A stretch of 64,000 bases of DNA from Bathynomus jamesi (taxonomy: Eukaryota; Arthropoda; Malacostraca; Isopoda; Cirolanidae): NCBI GenBank assembly GCA_023014485.1, contig JAJOZX010005803.1, positions 185,001 through 249,000 of the forward strand, read 5' to 3'. The number at the start of each line of letters is the position of its first letter. The stretch's first letter is position 1. Position numbers and translations under genes: made by a program. Below the pieces are notes generated by a model. It saw nothing but the letters and a program-made list of their open reading frames with translations. It was not told the origin of the DNA and made no database searches. Shown in pieces: positions 43,516 through 53,038 of this stretch.

Positions 43516-43849
43516 TCTTTGAAATGCATTTTACAGCTTCCACCCAAAGCCAACACTCCAAACATTTCTGAACTTGTCCTAGCATTCATCTGAGGATGGT
43601 AACTGTTCACTGTTCCTTTTAATGTCCCTATTTGGATCTCTATGGCCTGAAGCTGTCCTGGGATTGATTTCAGTTAAGATGAGGAAGGGTGACAAGCTTG
43701 ACCTTCATGAAATGAGGAATCATCACAGGGAACATATGAAAGGTTGAAAAATGTTAAGTTGTTCTTCATCATACCTGTAGCACCAACTATGATGGAAAGA
43801 ATGGCAGCTTCTTTAATTCACAGTTTCTTTTGATATCATATAGAAGCGT

Positions 43850-44054
43850 CTAATATTTAGTAATTTCTTCCCTTTCCACTCTGTTGAGGCTGTAGTTATT
43901 TGGGACACTCACCTCTATCAGTAAGGTGACCTTTTCCCTCTTGTCCCACACTACTATGTCTGGTTTTACTGCTGAGTTATCTATGAAAGTGGCAGTTGGT
44001 ATTATTGTATCATACTAGATAGTATAGGCCCTATTTCCTGTAACTGGTGCAGGT
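43850..44054 (-). pseudogene. LINE copy 1 restriction-like endonuclease domain
   Basis: VKPDIVVWDKREKVTLLIEV followed by SVPNNYSLNRVE. The PD...(D/E) arrangement is the restriction-like endonuclease core of R2/R4-type LINEs; the second acidic residue is Glu here rather than the usual Asp. Confidence 0.7.
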
Positions 44055-44062
44055 GTATAGTC

Positions 44063-44814
44063 CAGGAGCGGCTCGCAGGTAGGCACTGTAGAACTGCAGC
44101 ACCCCCATGATCTTATGATCTTTATATTTAAATATTTAAAATAGCCTCTCTGAGTTTTTTCAATGAACTTTGAGTTTTTAAATCAGATTATATCCTTTTT
44201 TCCTTAAACTATTTCAATGCCGAATGAATGAATCTCGAAAGTAGCTTCAGCCTTCCCGTGGAACTGCGTACTTAACAGTTCCAGATTTTGTTCGAAACAC
44301 TTGAAACCTCGGTGGCAGACGTACAAAGAGCGAGTCAGAATCGCGAGTTTAAGAGGATCCAAAGCACTGTGGACAGAGCAGTGCCGATTTGTTTGTTTGA
44401 TGTGGTAGTTGTGTTGCTGTATCGTTTGCTAATTCAAAATTTAATTTCCGAATTGCACTTATCAATGATTTGTTATCATTTATTTTTTGTCGTGAGATTG
44501 AAGTTAATTATATAATAATTGGATTATTTACAATATATAGCATTCATTTCTTAGAATATTTTTTTGCTCAGAATAAAAACAGAAGAATGGAATTTGTTTA
44601 TAAATAAAATTTTTGGCAAATTCGAAATTACCCATTAAGCGTAAGTACCCTATAATTGATTTTATGATACTATTTTACTTATTTTTATGACTGAGTAGTT
44701 AGTTATCTATTTATCTATTTGACTTTCTCTCTCTCATATGTATATATAATCGACACAATTGTTCGTAATTTCTGAGGCAGCACCCCCCTAACTGAAAGTC
44801 ATGAGCCGCCACTG
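44063..44814. mobile_element. Non-autonomous hAT (CAGNGGCGGCTC family), copy 1
   Basis: Ends CAGGAGCGGCTCGCAGGTAG and, reverse-complemented, CAGTGGCGGCTCATGACTTT. TSD GTATAGTC (44055-44062) versus GTATGGTC (44815-44822), 7 of 8. It is inserted in LINE copy 1 and is an inverted relative of 47025-47679. Confidence 0.85.
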
Positions 44815-44822
44815 GTATGGTC

Positions 44823-45027
44823 CCATACATTTTTACTGTGTTGCAGTTCTAATGCTGCCAGAATCTTCCAGTGGATATATTTACATATTTTGCATCTGGC
44901 TGTATAGTGCCCATGTGCCATGAGCACCCTACAGCTCGATATTAGATGGCCAACACTTTTCACCTCAGCAAGACAAAATCTACACTTATCAATATAACTA
45001 AGTCCAGCCATTTTTTTAAATGCATTT
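44823..45027 (-). pseudogene. LINE copy 1 Cys-rich knuckle region
   Basis: KCRFCLAEVKSVGHLISSCR with KICKYIHWKILAALEL: the C-x2-C ... H ... C knuckle and W-containing motif between RT and endonuclease of R2/R4-type LINEs. Confidence 0.7.
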
Positions 45028-45035
45028 GTTAGGAG

Positions 45036-45474
45036 CAGGGCCGGATTTAGGAGTGGGCAAAGTGGGTAGCTGCCCATGGGCCTCCACATATTGACAAGCC
45101 ATTATCAAAATAGAAAAAACCCGAAACTAAAAAAACCTGATAGATGATCAACAAAAAAAACATGCGCATCCAATACCACTGTAGTACATAAACTTTTACC
45201 AATTACTATTTGTTGTGTACTGATTATTATTTTGTTTTTATTACTCTTTTAGGCCTACTCTCACTATAATGGAATACCTGAGTAACCCGAGGCTTTCATT
45301 TTTTGCAGAAATGAGTGGAATGGACAGACACAAGAGTGCACGATGTTTTGAAAGTGTATGTATGTTAATTATATTATGAATCTTATGGATGACTTCAATT
45401 ATGTCTTCCCCTAAGGTAGGGGGGCCTCCACATGGAGGCTGCCCAGGGCCTCCACATGTCTAAATCCGGCTCTG
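45036..45474. mobile_element. Non-autonomous hAT with CAGGGCCGGATTTAG termini
   Basis: Ends CAGGGCCGGATTTAGGAG and (reverse complement) CAGAGCCGGATTTAG. Exact 8-bp TSD GTTAGGAG at 45028-45035 and 45475-45482. 439 bp, non-coding. Confidence 0.9.
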
Positions 45475-45482
45475 GTTAGGAG

Positions 45483-46424
45483 TGCAAGATCTTGGGCACC
45501 CAATATTAGTTGTTCTCCATCATACTGCAGAACTCCTCTCCTTAGCCATTCCAATGATCTTTCTTTATTGATGTAGTTCTTCTGAAGTTCTTCATAGTAT
45601 TTTCCAGCCCCTTGGTGTTGTTCCCATTCTTCTGCATGTTTGGCTTCTTATTCTATAACAAATTTTTTCTGAATTTTCTTAGCAATCAATGTGACCAGTA
45701 CTCTTTCAGCTTCTACTACTTCTGTCATATTATTCCCTCCAAAGTGCTGGGCCAATTTAGTTATGGAGGTTTGTTGAGTTACTCTTGTGGTGTGGTGTTC
45801 ATGAACCAGAGCTATTGTAGGGTTAGAAGAGCTCTTCAGATACTGCCCAATGCTGATGTTGAATGATTGGTGAAGCTGGTTAACTTCAGTCATTCCCATC
45901 CCTCCAAATTTCCTTGGTAGGTACAATCTGGGAAAACATTGGTTCTGATATGTTATTCTATTTAGAGTCAAGATTTTCCTGGGCTTAACATCTTGTTTGT
46001 TCATTTCTGATTGTGATTAGTCTATTATCCCTACACTATAATTAATAACAGGGATGGCGAGTTGATTTATAGCTGTTATTTTGTTCTTTGATGAGAGATG
46101 GGTCTTGCAGATCTTTTTTAGTCTTTACACATACTCTCCACTGATTTTCTCTCACATTCATCAATTCTCTTCTATTCCAAGATATTTATAGGAAGTATCC
46201 TCTTCCAAGTTCTTAATCTTGGTATCTTTTCCTAAACTGATGTTATGGATTTGTATTTTCTTACCTCCCCTAAATGTACATTTAGTCTGCATAGAGCTTC
46301 AAATCATCCATAAACAGTAGATGGTTCAAAACCCTGTCTAGATTTTTTTGCCTGGTTTGACTGAGGTTGTAGCCCTTGTTAATATTGCTGAGTAATTTGC
46401 TTAGGAGGTCCAAGGCAGGGTATA
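45483..46424 (-). pseudogene. LINE copy 1: RT active site to thumb
   Basis: From 46424 downward: LDLLSKLLSNINKGYNLSQT, NHLLFMDDLKLYA (catalytic Asp pair, about 46290-46325), IHNISLGKDTKIKNLEEDTS and YKYLGI; then after breaks NKQDVKPRKILTLNRITYQN and RLYLPRKFGGMGMTEVNQLH (46004-45860). The FMDD and LPRxxGGxG motifs are typical of R2/R4-type LINE RTs. Confidence 0.75.
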
Positions 46425-46425
46425 A

Positions 46426-46979
46426 AATAAGCATGCAGTGTCCCCAAAATGTACAGTGTTCATTGTAATTTATGTAGTGTTCATGCTGATTTTGTGTAGT
46501 TAAAAAATATCTACAATAATATTACTTACATTATTTCAGGATGATTTGTGAAAAAACAAAAGAAATAAAAAATAATACATAGCAACAGTCAAGCAACTTT
46601 TCATTGGAGGAGATATTTAACTATTTTTCTTCATATAATCTGTAAAACAATGTTCATTTTGCAGCTTACTTTATAGGTTATACCTTAGGGCTCAGGAATA
46701 TCTTAGAAAGGTTAATTTTATATTTAATTTCCTATCTGCCCTCTCAAAAAATGTAAGAAGTTACCATCAATTAACACACTTCATTTTGAAATTTATACAC
46801 AAAGATGTGTAAAATAAAGTTTTAAGATATGGAGTATGTCTACCATCTAGTTTATATTTACCTTATTAATGTTAAGCTTTGGGTAAGTCTTCAGTTTAAA
46901 GAAACATCTTGGTGCATAAGAACACGGATTCAGATCCAATCGTGAAAATTCACCATAATGTGCAGTGATCAATTTTCCA
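46426..46979. other. Unclassified insertion of about 0.55 kb in the LINE RT
   Basis: It separates DSLTPLLFCLTL (46980-47016) from YPALDLLSKLL (46424 down), adjacent parts of one RT. AT-rich, no ORF, no convincing terminal inverted repeat or TSD. AAAATGTACAGTGTTCAT-like words recur inside. Confidence 0.45.
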
Positions 46980-47024
46980 AGGTGAGACAGAATAGCAAAG
47001 GTGTCAAGCTGTCTCACTGCAATA

Positions 47025-47679
47025 CAGTGGCGGCTTGTGACTTTCAGTTATGGGGGTGCTGCCTCAGAAATTGCGAATAATTGTGTCGATTATAGGGTAC
47101 TTACGCTTAACGGGTAATTTCGAATTTGCCAAAAAATTTATTTATAAACAAATTCCATTCTTCTGTTTTTATTCTGAGCAAAAAAATATTTTAAGAAATG
47201 AAAGCTATATATTGTAAATAATCCAATTATTATATAATTAACTTCAATCTCAACAAAAAATAAATGATAACGAATCATTGATAAATGCAATTCGGAAATT
47301 AAATTTCAAATTAGCAAATGATACAGCAACACAACTACTACGTCAAACAAACAAATCAGCACTGCTCTGTCCACAGTGCTTTGGATCCTCTTAAACCCGC
47401 GATTCTGACTCGCTTTTTTTACGTCCACCACCGAGGTTTCAAGCGTTTTGAACAAAATCTGGAACTGTTAAGTACGCAGTTCCACAGAAAGGCTGAAGCT
47501 ACTTTCGTGATTCATTTGTTCGGCATTGAAATAGTTTACAGAAAAAGGATATAATCTGATTTAAAAACTCAAAGTTCATTGAAAAAAAACAGAGTGGCTA
47601 TTTTAAATATTTAAATATAAAGATCATAAGATCATGGGGGTGCTGCAGTTCCACAGTGCCTACCTGCGAGCCGCTCCTG
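47025..47679. mobile_element. Non-autonomous hAT (CAGNGGCGGCTC family), copy 2
   Basis: Ends CAGTGGCGGCTTGTGACTTT and (reverse complement) CAGGAGCGGCTCGCAGGTAG. Exact 8-bp TSD CTGCAATA at 47017-47024 and 47680-47687. 655 bp, opposite in orientation to 44063-44814, and inserted in the same LINE. Confidence 0.9.
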
Positions 47680-47687
47680 CTGCAATA

Positions 47688-47969
47688 TACCCCTCATAAT
47701 CTTGACATGGGGGATGGATATTTTCCCATTTTTATGGGTGAGATTGATGTTCATTCTCCATTTTGTAATCTGATCTGTTAAAGTTCTATTAATGATAGGA
47801 TGGATTTTGTACAACTTGAGGCATTCCAAAATCTACAAGTGTGGGACACTATCAAATGCCTTTTGATAGTCTATCTATGCCATACTTAGGTTTCTGCCTC
47901 TTTTCTTACAGTCTTCAAGGATAGTTTTGTTGATGAGCTGCTGATCCTTTGTTCCAAAGCAATTCCTCC
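47688..47969 (-). pseudogene. LINE copy 1: RT palm segment
   Basis: [52 protein letters not shown] and IMRGIL. The expected QGDSLSPLLF continuation is found at 46980-47016 beyond a hAT insertion. Confidence 0.65.
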
Positions 47970-47971
47970 TA

Positions 47972-49378
47972 CACCCGCCACAAAATGACTTCGGACCTTT
48001 GTGCGATATTCCGCTGAGAAAGCAGTCTGAAGTCGATTTGCATTTCTCATGCTACCGAGTAAAATATTTTGTCTGGAAGTATCTGGCATGTTGTTAGTCG
48101 ATCCCTTTATGCTACTGCAGAGGCAAAACTCATCAGTGTTTCGATAGAGGTGACGTGGGGGTGTTGTGTTTCTGCTGTACCGCATCCAGAATTCTTAGAT
48201 TTTTGTGTGCAGTCGTTTGTGTTCTTTATTTTTCTTAAAGTGCAGTGGACATGCCTGGGAAGTATTGTTCTGTTGAGGAGAAGGCCTGTATTCTTGCGTG
48301 GAGGCAAGAAAACGTCCTGATAAAGACGATATGCGAGCGTACTGGTCAGGTGAAGTCGACCATCATGAAGCTGCTGGCGGCAGCTAGAGGCCTACCACCC
48401 AACGTTGTACCGAAGCACAATTTCGGTGGTGGAAGGCGAAGGAAGACATCTAAGGCCACGGATAACCTCATAAAGAGAGAAGTGTTGAAGAACCCTCGAC
48501 TTATAGTCTCAATTGAAAAAGAACCATCCCAAGCTGCTGGAAGCCATGTCTGTTCGAACGATCCAGCACCGGCTGCAGAAGGACTTGGGGTTACCATGCC
48601 ATACCGCCACCAAGAAGCCACTTATCACCGACCGCATGAAGCAGTAGCATCGTGTTGCCTTTGCAAAGAAATATGTTCATTGGACATCGGCACAGTGGAG
48701 GAAGGTGATGTTTTCAGATGAAAGCATGTTCCAGGTGTTCCAGATTCGATCTGCCAAGGTGCAACGCCCGTCATCTGCTAGTCGGTACCACCCAGCCTAC
48801 ACGGTACCGACTGTTAAACACCCTGAGTCAGTGATGGTGTGGGGGTGTTTTTCTGGTGAGAAGGGAAATGGGGGTCTGTACTTCCTTCCCAAGAATGTGA
48901 TGATGAACAGTGACCATTATATTGACGTTCTAACGACCATTTGTTGAACCATTTTGCCATTCACGGCAGTGAGATTTTTATGCACGACAGTGCCCCCTGT
49001 CGCAAGGCCAAGAAGGTGACGAAGTGGCTTAATGAGCGGAAGATTAAGGTGTTAGAGTGGCCTGGCAATAGCCCCGATCTCAACCCCATCAAGAACTGTT
49101 GGTATTACATGAAGAAGATCATGGCAGAGAAGAAGACTCCTAACCTCACGAACCTCAAGACGGAGCTGATAAAGGTGTGGTGCGAGGAGATGACATTGGA
49201 CTACTTCAGGAAGCTCAGTGATTCCATGCCCAAATGGCTCCAGGGGGTCCTCAAGAACAAGGGAGCCATGACTTCATATTGATGTAACTAAGTTTTTAAA
49301 TATATTTGGTTTTTTATAATGATGTTTGTGCTTTTCCTCCAAAATGGTAGATGGTCTGAAGTCATTTTGCGGTGGGTG
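47972..49378 (+). mobile_element. Tc1-like element
   Basis: Ends CACCCGCCACAAAATGACTT and (reverse complement) CACCCACCGCAAAATGACTT, flanked by TA at 47970-47971 and 49379-49380. 1,407 bp. It interrupts the LINE between its KEQKGC and KTVRKEAET parts. Confidence 0.9.
48251..49282 (+). pseudogene. Tc1-like transposase with catalytic Glu replaced by Lys
   Basis: Start ATG 48251 (MPGKYCSVEEKACILAWRQE). An N-terminal helix-turn-helix and GGGRRRKTSKATDNLIKREV precede a frameshift at about 48510; MSVRTIQHRLQKDLGLPCHT continues in another frame, with TAG after MKQ. Catalytic core: VMFSDESMFQVFQ (Asp 1), EIFMHDSAPCRKAK (Asp 2), LEWPGNSPDLNPIKNCW. The DD34E Glu (normally PIENxW) is Lys. Another frameshift lies at about 48945. 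Confidence 0.9.
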
Positions 49379-49380
49379 TA

Positions 49381-49714
49381 CATCCTTTTTGCTCTTTCTC
49401 CAGATAGTCTCCAGCATCTAGATGTTCATATATACTGTCTGCAATCAGATCAGTAAATAGTTTATTGGTGGTGGTGAGGCAGCAAATTGGGCAGGATTTA
49501 TTTGGGAGATTTGTCTCATGAGTCCTAGGGATGAAGGTTGTATCTCCACTTGTAAGCCATTCTGGTGTTTCTTCTTCCTGCAAAATTCTGTGAAAGGCAG
49601 GAGTGTAAAGTTGTGATCTGCTTCAGCCAGGAATTTGGGAGCATATCTAGGCCAGGTTTTTTAAAGTTGGAGAATTTTGCCTATTTCTTTCTCACCTTAT
49701 CTTCCATCATAACT
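49381..49714 (-). pseudogene. LINE copy 1: RT N-terminal region
   Basis: AKFSNFKKPGLDMLPNSWLK, QEEETPEWLTSGDTTFIPRT and LFTDLIADSIYEHLDAGDYL followed by EKEQKGC. This matches the APGPDG...YRPIT...KLLTSIIADxIY...EKEQKGCR run of R4-type LINEs. It continues upstream beyond B3 at 55880. Confidence 0.7.
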
Positions 49715-50939
49715 GTAGGCCGGGCTGAAACTCAAGATAGAATTAATCAGAGTCATTAACAGTTGGCTTTTGATATAAAAATAAGATTCCTGAAAAAAAT
49801 AATTGGTGGCCACCAATGTGTGTCTGGCCACCCCCGTTTTTGTAAAAACATCTAATGCCACACTAGCAAAATCAGGAAAATGGCAATATCTCTTCTTCTG
49901 AACATGCTAGAGAGATGGTTTGCATACCAAAAGATGCAAAATTTGATTTAGAACAAATTATTAAGTGGTATTTTTTCATAAAACCTTTAGTTTTTGAGTT
50001 ATTTTAGAAAAACTAATTTTTGGGGCCCATAGACCCCCTTTTGATGGACGTTAGTGACAAAAGAAATTCTAAAATAAGCATGATTTGGCTTTTTGATTAC
50101 TAACATTGCCCTAAAAGGATGTTGACATGGACATAGTGATCACATGATATGACTTTTCCTTGTTATCTTGCATCCATTATGCTTGATTAAAGAATAGAGG
50201 GTGGGGCTGCTTCATGAACTTTTTTTAAATGTAATAAATTGAAAACTTGTTTTTTTTTTCAGGTGCCTTTGTTATAAGTTTCCAACTGCAATTTATCATT
50301 GAATTCAAGATTTGCAATATAAAGTATGACTTCTACAAGGAAAACAGTTGCTAAAGTACTTGGTGATGTACGTTTTATGCCAGCAGAACAGTTTCCTTTA
50401 GGGAAATTGCCTACGTTGAAGCAAGTTATTGAAAGGTGTTTGTGTTTCGGAGACTATAAAACAGATGCTGTACTGAGAGCTACTTCTGAGGAATTCCATA
50501 AATTGTGGGTCACATATAATGTTTATCCAATATCAGTAAATGCCATACAGAGCCGACTGAAAACCCAAATAAAGGAATTCAACCGCCTTCTGAAGTATGA
50601 CAAAAAGAAAAAGGGACCTAAATATCATCAAGATCTGGATGATTTTCTGAAAACTGTAAACGTTTTATTTGACATATATCAACATGATCACAAACTGTTG
50701 GCAGATACAGAGAAAAAGCACTTACTAAAAATGACTGAATCTGATTACCAGTTTTATGAGGTAGGTCTGTTGATTGAATTTCAAGTTGTAAATTATTAAT
50801 TAATATAATTAATTATTAATTAATATTAATTAATTCATTATTAATTATCAATTATTAATTATTATAATTTGCTACAATTTTTAAAGTACATTTAATAAGT
50901 TAGTAACATCAATAATACACTATTAATGATGTTAATGAT

Positions 50940-52510
50940 TAGGGCGGTCAAAAGTCAATAAAGTCAAATTGTTTCCTATGGGGCACTTTTCGCTGAAACG
51001 ACTGAAAATGCAATAAAAACACCTGTAGGGGGTATATTACCAAAGTTAATAGGTCAACCAAAAGTCAACTTTTACCTGTTAGGTCAAAAAATAGCAATGA
51101 GGTAAATAAAGTCAATTTTTTGGAATAAATAATTAAAATAACTAAAAATTGGCATCTTTTTGGTTAACCGGCAACTTCGCTGCTCGTATTTGTCTTATTC
51201 AGTTATGTCCTTCTGGTTTTGGATGTGGTTGTGTTGTATGTATTGTGGTTACTGGTTACCATTTTTGATTTGTGATTTTTTCTGATTTGTGATTTCACTG
51301 ATTTCGATTTCTTTTGATTTCAGATATTTAAAATGCCAGAAGTTGCAGTTAGTTCTATTGCTAAAGTGCGCGCTATAATTGCAAAATATCCTAATGAATT
51401 CATTTGTTCAGGAAAAAATGAGCTATACTGTCAGATTTGTTGTGTTGTGGTCAAGCATGACAAATCCTTTTTGTGGATAAACATCGCTCTACCCAAAAGC
51501 ACCAGCGTGGTATAGACCAAAATGTGGGAAATGAAAAGAGACAAACCCTTTTAAAGTACAAGTCTTCAGAGTTTTTGGAAAAACTTGTGACTACATTTCT
51601 GTCAGCTAACATACCTGAAGTAAGGGGCTCAAAATATTTGAACATACTTGCTGGATCTATTGATGTTCCCAAGAAAACATATTTAATCAGGTGCGATGTT
51701 CTTCTTGGAAATGTTAATGCACGAACTGTCATACACAAGATTGACGATACTGTAAAAGAATTCGAGATACCAAGAGAAAATTTCTGTTTACTTCTGTCTG
51801 ATGCAGCTTGTTACATGGTGTCAGGTGGAGCGACACTCAAGCAACTTTTTCCAAGACTTTTCCATGTAACGTGTCTTGCACATCTGTTACATAATTGTGT
51901 GATGCAAATAAGAGCATTTTATAGTGATGTTGACACTTTAATTGCATGTGTCAAGGCTTCTACTCTTAAAAACAAAAGAAGGAAGGAATTGTTTGCTGAA
52001 ATAGGAACTCCTCCAGAACCGAATGTAACATGTTGGGCAAGCTGGCTGAACGCTGCTTTTTATTATGCAGACAATTTTCCAAATGTGAAGACAATTGTGG
52101 AAAATTTTGAAGATGAAGGAATCATTGTTCAGAAGGCTAAAGAGAGTGTTGCTAATGAAAAACTGTCAAAGCAACTAATGTCAATCAAAATTAATTATAG
52201 TTTGATTGCTAGCTTAGTGACTAGGATGGAAGCATCTGATTGCACCATTAGAGAGGCATATGAAACCATTTCTTCTATCAATCTTTCTCCATGCTTAATA
52301 AATTATTAAGTAAGGATCGCAATTTTTTGCCAGAAAATGTCGGCAAATACTTCATAATTTACCACAATTGGTCAACTGATGTAGAAGAGCAAGAATAAGT
52401 AATTAAAATATCATTTTTATTATTGAAAGTAAAGGCAACTTTATAAGTCAATTTTTTCAATTCGTAAGGTCAACTTTCTTAATTTTTTCGGTCAACTTTT
52501 GACTGCCCTA
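50940..52510 (+). mobile_element. hAT-like element inside B3 intron 1
   Basis: Ends TAGGGCGGTCAAAAGTCAAT and (reverse complement) TAGGGCAGTCAAAAGTTGAC. No clean TSD in the AT-rich flank (TTAATGAT versus AATATAAT). Contains the pseudogene 51333-52309. Confidence 0.75.
51333..52309 (+). pseudogene. hAT-like transposase with BED-type finger, C-terminally truncated
   Basis: MPEVAVSSIAKVRAIIAKYP, then finger ELYCQICCVVVKHDKSF with VDKHRSTQKHQRG after a frameshift at about 51470. A 278-codon frame has FCLLLSDAACYMVSGGA (Asp 2 region), HVTCLAHLLHNC (CxxH), NVTCWASWLNAAFYYADNFP (hAT RW-type motif) and TIREAYETISSI. The dimerisation domain with the catalytic Glu is missing after 52309. Confidence 0.75.
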
Positions 52511-52597
52511 AATATAATAAGTAATATTTTAGTATTTTCTCATTTTTGTAAGAATTTCAATTTACATATAGAGACCCATAGATAAAAGATACATTAT

Positions 52598-53038
52598 CAG
52601 GCGCGGATCCAGGGGGGGGGTCGAGGGGGTCCGGGACCCCCCCCCCTGCTCACGGTGACCAACGATTTTTCTATTGCGTTTGTTTGCTCCTATATATGAA
52701 AAATAAGACCTGAAGACTTAAAATGGCTTAAGGTACATGTATCCCGGTTGCCACAAAATTAATTTCCTTAAAAAGAAAAAAGAAAAAAGTTTATGTCCGA
52801 TCCTGAGACATTTCAGACCTGGCCTAGGTGTGTGAACAAGCAGGATTTTGATAACGGGAATATACTTCAAATCCATCTAAAGCTATCTTCAAATATGAAA
52901 ATTTCCTACCTAGGGGGGGGGGGACACCCCCCTTGGGCACCCCCCCTGGCGCTCGCGCGTCCTCGGCCAAAGACATATCAGTAATGAGCCCCACTAAGAC
53001 TGGACCCCCCTCTGCTTAAATTCCTGGATCCGCCCCTG
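52598..53038. mobile_element. Non-autonomous hAT-like MITE with CAGG(C/G)GCGGATCCAGG termini
   Basis: Ends CAGGCGCGGATCCAGG and (reverse complement) CAGGGGCGGATCCAGG. Internal poly-G/poly-C tracts, no ORF. Flanking TSD not exact. Confidence 0.7.
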
